A stretch of DNA of 64,000 bases from Flavobacterium undicola (GCF_009909155.2 NZ_JAAAPM020000019.1:1-64000); one strand, 5' to 3'. Shown: positions 35,129-44,612, numbered from the stretch's first letter. Program-made: numbers and translations. The notes: generated from the sequence alone by a model not told the origin.

Positions 35129-35593
35129 TCATTTAAGTTTCATCTTCAAAACACAGCCCATAGACTCCAATACCAAAACATAATGAGTCTTATTTACTTC
35201 CTGAACTATGGCTTCCTGAGATTTAAAAGGCCCTGATTCCAGAGTCACTTTGTCCCCTACTTGTAAAGAAGAAACTGAAATCTCATACTGATCAGGAGTA
35301 GTGAGCCATTTTTTTATGGTATTAATTTCTTCATCACGTACAATTGCCGGTTTTCCTAACCAAAAAAGATAACGCACCGCCCCTGTAGATTGAAAAACTA
35401 AATTCCGATCTGCCTCAGCTAAACGAACAAAAACATAAGAATTAAAAAGAGGAACTTCTACCTTTTTTTTTCTATCCGACCATTGACGTACTTGAGTCAC
35501 TATAGGACAATAACATTCAATCCCTCTTTCGATTAATTGTTCCGCTACTTTTTTCTCCCATTTCGGTTTTGTATAAACTACATACCAATTCAT
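35129..35593 (-). CDS. UpxY/RfaH-like NusG-family transcription antiterminator
   Basis: The start at 35593 gives 154 aa (MNWYVVYTKPKWEKKVAEQL); a TTG- or ATG-type extension upstream adds ten residues that do not fit the family. The NGN domain covers about 1-95, with the typical YVVYTKP opening and FNSYVFVRL, VFQSTGAVRYLFWLGKPA blocks. A KOW motif follows (VGDKVTLESGPFKSQEA, about 112-128). Such NusG paralogues at capsule loci let RNA polymerase pass terminators in the leader of their own operon. A hairpin directly downstream and a 415-nt leader match this model. Confidence 0.88.
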   Translation of the reverse strand: MNWYVVYTKPKWEKKVAEQLIERGIECYCPIVTQVRQWSDRKKKVEVPLFNSYVFVRLAEADRNLVFQSTGAVRYLFWLGKPAIVRDEEINTIKKWLTTPDQYEISVSSLQVGDKVTLESGPFKSQEAIVQEVNKTHYVLVLESMGCVLKMKLK

Positions 35594-35660
35594 TTTTTTT
35601 TCTACTTTGATATAGAAACACAAAAGTTCTATATATTTTTAAACTGACTACGCTTCGACT

Positions 35661-35679
35661 CCCTCTCCTTTGGAGAGGG
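35661..35679. repeat. CCCTCTCC/GGAGAGGG palindromic repeat after ugd
   Basis: An 8-bp perfect stem with a TTT/AAA loop, followed by TTGGGGTGAGG. I recognise the sequence as a frequent intergenic element in Bacteroidota and other bacteria. It lies 15 nt after the ugd stop and could also act as a hairpin at the end of that gene. Confidence 0.6.
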
Positions 35680-35693
35680 TTGGGGTGAGGATT

Positions 35694-37085
35694 TTACGAT
35701 CCTATTGCCTGATAAACAAAACCTATTTTCTCTAAATCAGATCCATTTAATATGTTTCTTCCATCGAATACAAAGGCAGGTTTTTGCATAGAATCGTAGA
35801 TTTTCTGCCAGTCGTAAGCAACAAACTCATCCCACTCAGTAAGTACTGCAATTGCATGAGCTCCCGCACAAGCCTCATAAGGATTTTCGAAAGACAAAAC
35901 ACTGTTTACATTCTCATCAGCTGCTCTTGACTCCAAATAATCCAAATCGGCTAAAACCTTTTTTCTGGATACTTTCGGGTCATAAACAGCAATTTTAGCA
36001 TTTTCACTTATTAAATCATCCGCTACATATATAGCCGCTGATTCTCTGGTATCGTTAGTATCTTTTTTGAAAGCCCAACCTAAGAATGTAATCTTTTTAT
36101 CAGAAACAGTATTATAAAGTGTTTTTACAATATTATTTGAGAAACGTCTTTTTTGATGATCATTCATTATAATCACCTGCTCCCAATAATCGGCTACCTC
36201 GTTTAAGCCATAAGATTTTGCTATATAAACCAAATTAAGAATATCTTTTTGAAAACAAGAACCTCCAAAACCTACTGAAGCTTTTAAAAATTTTGGCCCT
36301 ATCCTACTATCCATTCCAATAGCTCTTGCTACCTCATTCACATCGGCACCCGTTTTTTCACAAAGTTCAGACATCGCATTTATCGACGAGATTCTTTGTG
36401 CCAAAAAAGCATTTGCTGTCAACTTTGATAATTCAGATGACCATACATTAGTCGTCAAAATTTTATCTTCGGAAACCCAATTAGCATAAACATCAACCAA
36501 TGCCTGAATCGCTTTTTGTCCTTCTTCGGTAGTATCTCCACCTATTAAAATTCTATCTGGGTTTAATAAATCCTGAACAGCTGTTCCTTCTGCCAAAAAT
36601 TCAGGGTTAGACAAAATTTGGAATTTCACCCCATTACCTGTATTATCTAAAATACTCTTAATCGCCTCCGCTGTTCGTACCGGCAAAGTCGATTTTTCTA
36701 CTACTATTTTATTTTCTTTAGCAACCTTAGCAATCTGTCTGGCACATAACTCAATGAATTTTAAATCAGCCGCCATTCCTTTCCCTTTCCCATAGGTCTT
36801 CGTTGGTGTATTTACCGAGATAAATATCATTTGCGCCTCATCTATCGCTTTTTCAACATCTGTAGAAAAAAACAAATTTCGCCCCCTAGCCTCTTTAACA
36901 ATGTCCGAAAGTCCTGGTTCGTAAATCGGAATTTTATTTACATCCTCATCATTCCAGGCTGCAATTCTTTCTTCGTTTAAATCCACAACAGTCACTTGTA
37001 TCTGTGGACATTTTTGTGCTATAACAGCCATTGTAGGGCCTCCAACATAGCCCGCTCCAATGCAACAAATTTTTGTAATTCCCAT
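35694..37085 (-). CDS. ugd: UDP-glucose 6-dehydrogenase
   Basis: This 463-aa enzyme oxidises UDP-glucose to UDP-glucuronate in two NAD-dependent steps. GAGYVGGPT (10-18) binds [15 protein letters not shown] (129-140) and [18 protein letters not shown] (217-234, with K221) are conserved, and the catalytic Cys is C277 in [11 protein letters not shown]. The sequence resembles the eukaryotic-type branch of the family more than the E. coli-type, judging by the [17 protein letters not shown] block. It is a separate enzyme from the WbpO-like dehydrogenase nearby, so the locus can make two different UDP-uronates. Confidence 0.94.
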   Translation of the reverse strand: MGITKICCIGAGYVGGPTMAVIAQKCPQIQVTVVDLNEERIAAWNDEDVNKIPIYEPGLSDIVKEARGRNLFFSTDVEKAIDEAQMIFISVNTPTKTYGKGKGMAADLKFIELCARQIAKVAKENKIVVEKSTLPVRTAEAIKSILDNTGNGVKFQILSNPEFLAEGTAVQDLLNPDRILIGGDTTEEGQKAIQALVDVYANWVSEDKILTTNVWSSELSKLTANAFLAQRISSINAMSELCEKTGADVNEVARAIGMDSRIGPKFLKASVGFGGSCFQKDILNLVYIAKSYGLNEVADYWEQVIIMNDHQKRRFSNNIVKTLYNTVSDKKITFLGWAFKKDTNDTRESAAIYVADDLISENAKIAVYDPKVSRKKVLADLDYLESRAADENVNSVLSFENPYEACAGAHAIAVLTEWDEFVAYDWQKIYDSMQKPAFVFDGRNILNGSDLEKIGFVYQAIGS

Positions 37086-37189
37086 TTATTTCATTATGTG
37101 TTATGCGTTATAGGTTATAGGTTATGTGTTATGAGATATGAAATCAAAAGCAACTTCTAACTCCTAACTTCTAACTCCCAACTTACTTC
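37086..37189. repeat. Low-complexity array between epimerase and ugd genes
   Basis: The gap holds two runs: TTATG(T/C/G)GTTAT units (about 37093-37140) and AACTTCTAACTCCTAACTTC-type units (about 37151-37185). Similar runs occur in other gaps of the polysaccharide locus but not in the ribosomal region. Confidence 0.6.
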
Positions 37190-38173
37190 CTACTTCAAAT
37201 TATTCCAATACCAATCTACTGCAATCTTAAGTCCTTCTTGTAAAGAATATTGCGGATTATAAGCCAACAATTCTTTTGCTTTATCAATACTAGCTAATGA
37301 ATGCGGAATATCCCCTGCTCTGTTTGCCCCATGAATAACTGCCACTTCTGCAATTTTAGCATCATAGGCACTTAAATATTCTTTTAAATAAGCAACCAAA
37401 TCATTCAAAGTATTTCTATCTCCGTAAGCTGTATTGTAAACAGTGTTAACAGCCTCAATTTCATCTGTCGAAATAGCCAATTCATTCATTTGAATCACAT
37501 TATCGATATAAGTGAAATCACGTGAATAATTCCCATCGCCATTGATGGTAATACTTTCGTGATTCATCAATTGCATCACAAATTTAGGAATCACTGCCGC
37601 ATAAGCGCCATTCGGATCTTGTTTTCTTCCAAAAACATTAAAATAACGTAAACCTATCGTTTCTACCCCATAAGTTTTACTGAAAATCTCAGCATACAGT
37701 TCGTTTACATATTTAGTAATTGCATAAGGCGAAAGCGGCTTCCCGATTACTTCTTCTACTTTTGGCAATCCTACTGAATCCCCATAAGTTGAAGAACTGG
37801 CAGCATACACAAAACGTTTCACTTTAGCTTCGGTAGCGGCTTGCAACATATTCAGAAATCCTGAAACGTTGACATCATTCGTAGTAATAGGATCATTAAT
37901 AGAACGCGGCACCGAACCTAAAGCGGCCTGATGCAACACATAATCAACTCCTTCTACTGCATTTTTACAATCTTCAAAATTTCGTATATCGCCTTCAATC
38001 AAAAGAAAATTAGGATTAGGTATACATTCTTTCAAATTATGACGGTGACCTGTGGCAAAATTATCCAAACAAATTACTTTATTGCCTTTTGACAAAAAAT
38101 ATTCACAAAGATTAGAACCAATAAAACCAGCTCCTCCTGTTATTAAAATGCTATATTTTGTTATTTCTCTCAT
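37190..38173 (-). CDS. wbpP: UDP-N-acetylglucosamine/glucose 4-epimerase (WbpP-like)
   Basis: This 327-aa extended SDR has GGAGFIGSNL at 13-22, the HQAALGSVPRSI block typical of WbpP/TviC HexNAc epimerases, SSSTYGDS for the catalytic Ser and SPYAITK with Y-xxx-K. It interconverts UDP-GlcNAc and UDP-GalNAc, and with the WbpO-like dehydrogenase gives UDP-GalNAcA. It is preceded by a 336-nt gap that contains the third copy of the long repeat. Confidence 0.92.
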   Translation of the reverse strand: MREITKYSILITGGAGFIGSNLCEYFLSKGNKVICLDNFATGHRHNLKECIPNPNFLLIEGDIRNFEDCKNAVEGVDYVLHQAALGSVPRSINDPITTNDVNVSGFLNMLQAATEAKVKRFVYAASSSTYGDSVGLPKVEEVIGKPLSPYAITKYVNELYAEIFSKTYGVETIGLRYFNVFGRKQDPNGAYAAVIPKFVMQLMNHESITINGDGNYSRDFTYIDNVIQMNELAISTDEIEAVNTVYNTAYGDRNTLNDLVAYLKEYLSAYDAKIAEVAVIHGANRAGDIPHSLASIDKAKELLAYNPQYSLQEGLKIAVDWYWNNLK

Positions 38174-38509
38174 TTTTTTTTAAAATTTGCTGTTGAGCGT
38201 GTTTATTTTTTTTCAAAAAAATCATTGGCAAAATTATCAAAAAGTAAGTTCGATGAGTAATTTTATTCAACTTTAAACAAAACGTGATTCTTCCCTAACT
38301 CCAACTGTCCTTAACTTCCGCAGTCGAGTGTCAAATGTTTGAAGAATGCGTAAAAAGAAAAGCTGTTTGATCCGCCGCGGCGGAGAGTTCTTTTCTTTTA
38401 GCATTCGAAAACTAATTTGACCGACGAGGAAGAGCAAGACTTGATTTTTTTGTTTCTTTTTTGATCAAGCAAAAAAGAAAATTCCTTTTCCATACAATTC
38501 TAAACACCC
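38174..38509. other. 336-nt gap with the third long repeat
   Basis: No gene was seen. The repeat fills 38309-38482; the remainder is AT-rich. A CAAAATTA at 38229-38236 could be a minus-strand -7 element (TAATTTTG) for the epimerase gene but lacks a matching -33 element. Confidence 0.6.
38309..38482 (+). repeat. Long interspersed repeat, copy 3
   Basis: It has the same orientation as copy 2 (3816-4076) and is nearly identical over its first 80 nt, including the palindrome TCCGCCGCGGCGGA. It lacks about 30 nt after TTCTTTTCTTTTAG that the other two copies have. Copies 2 and 3 enclose most of the polysaccharide locus as direct repeats about 34 kb apart. Confidence 0.87.
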
Positions 38510-40957
38510 CTACGCTTTTCTAATCTTTTTAAGTAATTTTTGTATCAATCCTTTCGGTTTTTCCTCCTCATGATAACCATTTGAATAATCCCCATAACCG
38601 TATCCATAACTATATGCTGATCCGTATTTAGCCTTATTTTCAAAACCGTTCAAAATAATACTAACATTAGTTATTTCTTCTCTTTTAACTCTATTATTCA
38701 ACAAAGCAATCATCTCTTTCTTAGTTATATTTTGCCTTACTATATACAAAGTTACATCAGCATATTGCGCAAGCTCTAACGAATCTGAAACTAAGCCAAC
38801 CGGAGGAGTATCTAAAATAATATAATCATATTTCGCCTTTAATTCTTCCATTAACTCTGTCATAGCTCCTCCAATAATTAGCTCTGAAGGATTAGGTGGA
38901 ATAGGCCCCGAAAGGATAACATCTAAATAAGGAACTGCTGTTTTATTTACTATTTCTTCCAGACTTTTTTGTTTGATTAAATAATTAACCACACCAACAT
39001 CACTTGATAAATTAAATTCTTGAGCCAATTTTGGTTTTCTTAAATCCAATCCAACAATTACAGTTTTCTTTTCACTTAAAGCAAAAACTGTCGCAATATT
39101 TATCGAACAAAAGGTCTTTCCTTCACCACTGACAGAAGAGGTTATCATAAGTGTTTTTGCACCTTCTACATGTTGTTTTTTGTACAAAAACTGTAAGGAA
39201 GAACGAATAGCTCTAAAAGATTCCGATAAAGCGGATTTAGGTTTATCAAAAACTGCCAATTCCCCTTTATCTTTATAGACACCTACAACTCCTATTAAAG
39301 GAATTTGAGTTTGCTTACTAACATCTTCTACATTTTGAACCGAATTATTAATACAGAAGACAACGAATATAAAAAGCAACGGAATAAAGATTCCGAGAAA
39401 AAGTGCCAATACATAATTCACCGATGTTTTAGGACCAATTAATCCTCCTCCTACATCTTTAGCCGGATCTATAAAATGAATATCTGATAAATTTGCTGCT
39501 TTTACAATATCGGCTTCGCTTCTTTTTTGTAAAAATGTGCTGTAAATATTATCGCTTAAATCGTATTTCCTTTTAATTTTTATTAATTCCTGTTGGTCAT
39601 CAGGCAACTGTTTGATATTTCCTTCAGCTTGATTAATTTTACTATTAACCAACCTTAAATCAAACTGTAAAGATGATTTTGCACTAGCTATATTCTCTAA
39701 CAAAACACTTTTAATAGCTTCCATCTGGTTATCAAAATCCCTGAATATCTTATCACTTTTTACAGCATAAGCCATTTCCGAACGTTGTGTAGAAAGCGCA
39801 ATCAATTTAGAAATATTAGCTACAATATTTGGATCATCTATTCCTGCAACTGATGGTGCCGGAAGTTTAGAATAATCAACACTATTTTTCAAATAGGCTT
39901 TAAGCGAATTGTAATAGGTGATTTTTCTAGCAATAGCATCTTTTTCTACATCATATTGAAGAATTTTGTCCGAAAACTTAGCCCCTCCATCTTCAATATT
40001 AAAAACATCTTTTCCTCTCTTGAAGGACTTTAATTCTTCGCCAGCTGTCTTTAATTGTGATTCCATAGCAACAAGTGTACTATCTATAAAAGCAATTGTA
40101 TTGGTTGCAAATTGATTTTTGTTATCCAATTGCCTTTTGATAAGCATATTGACAGTCGCATTAAGATATTCGACCATCCTAGCCTTATTAGTACCCTGTA
40201 ATCTCAAAGTTAATATAGACGCTCCTTTATCATCAGCTTCTACACCAATTCCTTTATAGCGAGACACTACACCATTAAAATCATTAAATCGAACAAAATA
40301 TTCTTTGCCTTTGTAAAATCCCGGATTGTCTTTTATTTGTAATTTCCAATGTAAAAAAGGCAACGAAACCTGTTCTCCCACTCTGTACGTTTTAACAAAA
40401 TCGCCAACAGCCACAGCAGTACTACTATATGAATTATCCGAATAAGTAATTAATGAAGCCGAATTACCCTCGAACGGAATTTTTATTTGATATTCGGATT
40501 CGCTTAAAAATGTAATACTAATCAATCCTCCCGACAACTGTCCTTTGTTTTTATCGATATTCACATAAAACGGAACAGCTCCATAAGCATCAACCATATT
40601 GTACTTTTCCTGCACCAAATAATCGATGTAATACTGTAATTGATCAACTACTAATTCGTTATGAGACCGGGATTGCAATGTGGTTGAAACAGTTTGCATT
40701 TGATCAGAAACTCCTCCCCAATTAAATGTCAAACTCGTATTGGAAGTAAACAATGGATTACTTTCTTCTTTTATAGAAATTAAAGTTCCCATTTCGTAAA
40801 TTTTCTCTTTACGAATATTAACCTGATAAGCAATGGTAAAAGCAATAATCAAACTTACCAAAAACCATTTCCAATAACTTAATATCTTTATAAGTAATCC
40901 TTTAAAGTCAAAGCTTACCTGATTTTCAAAAAGGGAAAAATCTTTTATATCTAACAT
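38510..40957 (-). CDS. wzc: Wzc-like polysaccharide copolymerase and BY-kinase
   Basis: This 815-aa inner-membrane protein combines a Wzz-type chain-length domain with a bacterial tyrosine kinase. Membrane helices lie near 29-46 and 510-530 and enclose a periplasmic region with coiled coils. The cytoplasmic kinase has Walker A SSVSGEGKTF (about 605-614), Walker A' VIVGLDLRKPKL and Walker B DYIILDTPP. The C-terminal tail has seven tyrosines within 18 residues (Y778, 782, 784, 786, 788, 791, 795), a typical autophosphorylation cluster. It is 15 nt downstream of the Wza-like gene and should couple polymerisation to export. Confidence 0.94.
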   Translation of the reverse strand: MLDIKDFSLFENQVSFDFKGLLIKILSYWKWFLVSLIIAFTIAYQVNIRKEKIYEMGTLISIKEESNPLFTSNTSLTFNWGGVSDQMQTVSTTLQSRSHNELVVDQLQYYIDYLVQEKYNMVDAYGAVPFYVNIDKNKGQLSGGLISITFLSESEYQIKIPFEGNSASLITYSDNSYSSTAVAVGDFVKTYRVGEQVSLPFLHWKLQIKDNPGFYKGKEYFVRFNDFNGVVSRYKGIGVEADDKGASILTLRLQGTNKARMVEYLNATVNMLIKRQLDNKNQFATNTIAFIDSTLVAMESQLKTAGEELKSFKRGKDVFNIEDGGAKFSDKILQYDVEKDAIARKITYYNSLKAYLKNSVDYSKLPAPSVAGIDDPNIVANISKLIALSTQRSEMAYAVKSDKIFRDFDNQMEAIKSVLLENIASAKSSLQFDLRLVNSKINQAEGNIKQLPDDQQELIKIKRKYDLSDNIYSTFLQKRSEADIVKAANLSDIHFIDPAKDVGGGLIGPKTSVNYVLALFLGIFIPLLFIFVVFCINNSVQNVEDVSKQTQIPLIGVVGVYKDKGELAVFDKPKSALSESFRAIRSSLQFLYKKQHVEGAKTLMITSSVSGEGKTFCSINIATVFALSEKKTVIVGLDLRKPKLAQEFNLSSDVGVVNYLIKQKSLEEIVNKTAVPYLDVILSGPIPPNPSELIIGGAMTELMEELKAKYDYIILDTPPVGLVSDSLELAQYADVTLYIVRQNITKKEMIALLNNRVKREEITNVSIILNGFENKAKYGSAYSYGYGYGDYSNGYHEEEKPKGLIQKLLKKIRKA

Positions 40958-40972
40958 TTTTTGAAATGTGTT

Positions 40973-41761
40973 TTATCTTTTTAATAATAAAAAAACAGTT
41001 GTTGTTAAAGATATTAACGTTAATATAGTCCCTAAAGACTCTATACCCGTTTTTCCTGTACCCCAAGTTTTTTGCTTGAGCGGTTTTACATAAATATAAT
41101 CATTAGGCTGCAAATAAAAATAAGGCGAGTTCACTACATTAATATCTGTAAGATCAATATCGTGCATCTCATTTCCTGTGGGTGTTTTACGGATAATAGT
41201 TACCGCTTTTCTATTTCCTATAAGTGTAATATCGCCAGCATTAGCAATAGCTTCCATAATATTCACATGCTCCTGAAACAAGGTTTTAGTTCCTGTACTT
41301 CCTATTTCACCATTTATGGTATAACGAAAGCCAGCCAATTTTACTATCACAAAAATATTAGCTTCTTTTTTGAAATACTCAGCTAACAATTGTTTTTCAA
41401 TACGCTGTCTTACCTCGTCAAGAGTATATCCTATTACATTCAACTCCCCTAAAACTGGCATTCTAATATTCCCATGATCATCAACCGTAAAACCACCAAA
41501 ATACAAAGCTGCTTCAGACTTTCCTGATTCTCCTTCATTTGTAGTGTTAAAAATCTCAACTAATTTAGGATCGTTTGCTTTAATGCTAATACTTAAAACA
41601 TCATTAGATTGTAAACGATAAGGTTTAGACATTACAGCCGAAATTGAAGTTTCAATATTTGTTTCATTTTTATTTTGCAAATAAACCAAATCTCTTGTTG
41701 ATATACAGGAGGAAAACAACACACTAATACTTAGCAATAAACCAAATAGATACTTACCCAT
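40973..41761 (-). CDS. wza: Wza-like outer-membrane polysaccharide export lipoprotein
   Basis: This 262-aa protein has a lipoprotein signal peptide ending in LFSSC with the modified cysteine at C19. The export domain starts with YRLQSNDVLSISIKAND, one SLBB-like repeat follows (FRYTINGEIGSTGTKTLF), and a hydrophobic helix closes the C-terminus (about 243-259). It is the small Bacteroidota type, and works with the Wzc-like kinase encoded next to it. It is the first gene of the polysaccharide locus after recR. Confidence 0.92.
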   Translation of the reverse strand: MGKYLFGLLLSISVLFSSCISTRDLVYLQNKNETNIETSISAVMSKPYRLQSNDVLSISIKANDPKLVEIFNTTNEGESGKSEAALYFGGFTVDDHGNIRMPVLGELNVIGYTLDEVRQRIEKQLLAEYFKKEANIFVIVKLAGFRYTINGEIGSTGTKTLFQEHVNIMEAIANAGDITLIGNRKAVTIIRKTPTGNEMHDIDLTDINVVNSPYFYLQPNDYIYVKPLKQKTWGTGKTGIESLGTILTLISLTTTVFLLLKR

Positions 41762-41778
41762 TTTATTATTTTAGATAA

Positions 41779-41786
41779 CAAATATA
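41779..41786 (-). promoter_or_regulatory. Possible -7 promoter element before wza
   Basis: TATATTTG on the minus strand fits TAnnTTTG and is 18 nt before the wza ATG. A clear -33 TTG is missing, so it is a moderate candidate for the start of the polysaccharide transcript. Confidence 0.4.
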
Positions 41787-41830
41787 GCTTTTCATTTATT
41801 ATATTAAAAGCCTCGTTATTATTAAACCAA

Positions 41831-42451
41831 TTAATTATTTTTAATCGCCTTTTCAAAAGGCAAACGCTGTAAAATACTTCGTCCTAAAGTCACTTCGTCG
41901 GCATATTCTAATTCGTCTCCTACGGCAATTCCTCTGGCAATAGTGGAAATTATGATATCCGAATCGGAGATTTGCTTATAAATATAAAAATTAGTGGTAT
42001 CTCCTTCCATCGTAGAACTCAATGCAAAAATCACCTCAATCAATTTTCCTGATTTCACCTTTTCTACTAAACTGGCAATCTTTAATTGGCTTGGCCCCAC
42101 TCCGTCAATTGGCGAAATTTTACCTCCCAAAACATGGTATACACCTTTAAACTGCCCTGTGTTTTCAATTGCCATCACATCGCGAATGTCTTCAACAACA
42201 CATACCACTTGGTGATTTCTGTTCTTATTACTGCATATTTCACAAATTGCGGTATCCGAAATATTATGACAGCTTTCGCAAAATTTAATATCCTCACGCA
42301 TATTGACTAATGCCTGGGTTAAAAAACCAGTTTGTTCCTTAGGCTGTTTTAACAAATGCAACACTAATCGCAAAGCCGTTCTTTTTCCAATTCCGGGCAA
42401 TTGCGATATTTCATTTACTGCTTTCTCTAATAATTTTGAAGAAAATTCCAT
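41831..42451 (-). CDS. recR: Recombination mediator protein RecR
   Basis: RecR acts with RecO and RecF to load RecA at gaps. The start at 42451 ([22 protein letters not shown]) gives 206 aa, the family length; an ATG at 42541 would add 30 unrelated residues. The helix-hairpin-helix [16 protein letters not shown] is at 14-29, a four-cysteine zinc site follows ([16 protein letters not shown], about 59-74), then the Toprim domain ([15 protein letters not shown]). It is a housekeeping gene that marks the border of the polysaccharide locus. Confidence 0.96.
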   Translation of the reverse strand: MEFSSKLLEKAVNEISQLPGIGKRTALRLVLHLLKQPKEQTGFLTQALVNMREDIKFCESCHNISDTAICEICSNKNRNHQVVCVVEDIRDVMAIENTGQFKGVYHVLGGKISPIDGVGPSQLKIASLVEKVKSGKLIEVIFALSSTMEGDTTNFYIYKQISDSDIIISTIARGIAVGDELEYADEVTLGRSILQRLPFEKAIKNN

Positions 42452-42594
42452 AGTTGCAAATGTAACAATTTGTTTATTGAAATAATTGATTATTCTAAAA
42501 TGCCTTTTAAAATTCGGATACTTTTTAAATTGGCATTTCACACCACGGTTGCTTGCTTAAAAAATTGTATTTTGGCTATTATAAATCCAGGAAA

Positions 42595-44103
42595 ATGACA
42601 CCAGCCACAATACTAACACTCATTGTTATTTACTTCGGAATTCTATTTGCAATAGCTCATTTCACAAGTAAAAACAACAATGGAAATGATGCTTTTTTTA
42701 AAGCAAATAAAAATTCCAAATGGTATTTGGTTGCTTTTGGAATGATTGGAACCGCCCTATCAGGAGTCACTTTTATTTCTGTCCCCGGAGAAGTAGGTTC
42801 TCCCAATGGAGAGCAATTCAAATATTTTCAATTTGTCTTAGGCAATGCAATAGGTTTTATAATCGTTGCCAAAATACTATTACCATTATATTATCGAATG
42901 AACCTCACTTCGATTTATAGTTATATTGAACAACGACTTGGTTTCTACTCCTACAAAACAGCGGCCTCTATTTTTTTAATTAGCCGAACCATTGGTTCCT
43001 CCTTTAGATTATATCTCGTAGTTATCGTGCTGCAACGTTTTGTGTTTGATTATTACCAAATCCCATTTGCTGTTACCGTCATAATTTCATTAGCTCTAAT
43101 CTTTGCCTATACTTATCGCGGTGGTTTAAAAACAATTATTATCACTGATACTTTGCAGACTTTTTTCTTAGTAAGCTCCGTTTTCTTAACCATTTACTTT
43201 ATTTGTCAAAGCCTAAATTTGAATGTATTTCAAGCATTCGAAGTGGTAAAAAACAGTAATTATTCAAAAACTTTTTTCTTTGACGACTTTCTAACGAATA
43301 AATTCCATTTTGTAAAGCAAATTCTCGGAGGAATATTTGTGACAATCGCCATGGTAGGCCTGGACCAAGACTTGATGCAAAAAAACCTAAGTTGCGCTAA
43401 CATTGGCGAAGCCCAAAAAAACATGTTTACCTTCACTGGAATTTTCGTCATTATCAATCTTTTCTTTTTAAGTGTTGGCGCCTTGCTTTACATTTATGCT
43501 ACAAAAAATGGTGTTGAAATCCCGAAAGATCTAATAACAGGAAAACCCAGAACCGATTTACTTTTTCCTGAAATTGCTTTTCATCATCTGAGCATTGTTC
43601 CTTCAGTGATTTTTTTATTAGGATTAACCGCCGCCACTTTCGCCACAACCGATTCGGCTTTAACAGCGCTAACGACTTCTTTTTGCGTCGATTTTTTAGG
43701 AATGGATAAAACCGAGAATTTAGATAAACCTAATATTATAAGGACAAGACATTTTACGCATCTTGGATTTTCTTTCTTGATGTTTCTAGTAATCGTATTT
43801 TTTAATTCCATCAACGATAGTTCGGTAGTTGGAATGATTTTCAGAGTCGCCTCCTATACCTATGGTCCATTATTAGGTTTGTATTGCTTTGGACTATTTC
43901 TAAAATCAAAAACGGTAAAAGACCGTTACGTTCCTTTTGTCTGCGTCTCTTCACCTGCACTCACTTATTTTATCAGCGAACATTCAAAGGATTTTTTAAT
44001 GGGATACACTTTTGACAACGAATTAATCATCATCAACGGATTAATTACTCTTGTAGGTTTATTATTGATTAGCAAAACCACCAAAGATAAAATCAGTTTT
44101 TAG
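42595..44103 (+). CDS. Sodium:solute symporter family protein
   Basis: This polytopic membrane transporter of the SSS family has 502 aa from ATG 42595; a TTG at 42553 would add 14 residues. It has about 13 hydrophobic helices. Family signatures are FLISRTIGSSFRLYLVVIVLQ, AYTYRGGLKTIIITDTLQ (the conserved helix-loop region), MVGLDQDLMQKNLSC and TAATFATTDSALTALTTSFCVDFLG. The substrate (sugar, amino acid or other) cannot be assigned. It is divergent from recR and the only large plus-strand gene in the window. Confidence 0.9.
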   Translation: MTPATILTLIVIYFGILFAIAHFTSKNNNGNDAFFKANKNSKWYLVAFGMIGTALSGVTFISVPGEVGSPNGEQFKYFQFVLGNAIGFIIVAKILLPLYYRMNLTSIYSYIEQRLGFYSYKTAASIFLISRTIGSSFRLYLVVIVLQRFVFDYYQIPFAVTVIISLALIFAYTYRGGLKTIIITDTLQTFFLVSSVFLTIYFICQSLNLNVFQAFEVVKNSNYSKTFFFDDFLTNKFHFVKQILGGIFVTIAMVGLDQDLMQKNLSCANIGEAQKNMFTFTGIFVIINLFFLSVGALLYIYATKNGVEIPKDLITGKPRTDLLFPEIAFHHLSIVPSVIFLLGLTAATFATTDSALTALTTSFCVDFLGMDKTENLDKPNIIRTRHFTHLGFSFLMFLVIVFFNSINDSSVVGMIFRVASYTYGPLLGLYCFGLFLKSKTVKDRYVPFVCVSSPALTYFISEHSKDFLMGYTFDNELIIINGLITLVGLLLISKTTKDKISF

Positions 44104-44115
44104 ATTAAAACAAAA

Positions 44116-44144
44116 AAAGCCATCTTCTTGACGAAAACGGCTTT
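44116..44144 (+). terminator. Weak terminator after the symporter gene
   Basis: AAAGCC (44116-44121) can pair with GGCTTT (44139-44144), followed by AGTATTTTTTC. The stem is only 6 bp with a 17-nt loop, so confidence is low; it could serve both converging genes. Confidence 0.4.
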
Positions 44145-44166
44145 AGTATTTTTTCAAATAAGATAA

Positions 44167-44532
44167 TTAATATTGATTTGTCACCAACAAAGTCAGCGTA
44201 CAAGCTACATCAACTTTTATATTATTTAATTCTAAAAGTTGGTACAACTCAGGATTCTCAGTTCCTGGATTAAAAACAACACGTTTAGGCTGTGCTTCTA
44301 CTATATAATTATAATAATCGCGTTGATTTTTGGCATTTAAATACAAAGAAATCGTATCAATATTTTTTATAGGAATAGCTTTAGTCCTAATTTTAATTCC
44401 TGCTACCTCTCCTGCATTTTGACCAATAGCAAGAACCGAATGTCCTTTTTCTACAAGCATTTCAATTGCTTTAAACACTGGCTTATGAGTCTTTGTGGAG
44501 GCTCCAAGAACCAAGGTTTTTTTATTTTTCAT
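44167..44532 (-). CDS. CoA-binding domain protein (YccU-like)
   Basis: This 121-aa single-domain protein has a Rossmann-like CoA_binding_2 fold. TLVLGASTKTHKPVFKAIEML (6-26) is the nucleotide loop, GHSVLAIGQNAGEVAGI the second strand region, and VVFNPGTENPELYQLL the conserved C-terminal block. Family members bind CoA in vitro but their role is unclear. It converges with the symporter gene and lies 80 nt downstream of the CtlX-type gene. Confidence 0.88.
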   Translation of the reverse strand: MKNKKTLVLGASTKTHKPVFKAIEMLVEKGHSVLAIGQNAGEVAGIKIRTKAIPIKNIDTISLYLNAKNQRDYYNYIVEAQPKRVVFNPGTENPELYQLLELNNIKVDVACTLTLLVTNQY

Positions 44533-44612
44533 TTAGAGTATTATTTTTCACAAAAGTAATAAAAATACAGCTAGCATCGCGCTATTAAAACGAAACTAAC
44601 TTTTTAAGTCAT

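Noticed and set aside
42553..42594. TTG start for the symporter gene
   Set aside because: The ATG at 42595 begins directly before the first membrane helix as expected. The 14 upstream residues lack similarity to the family and use a rare start codon.
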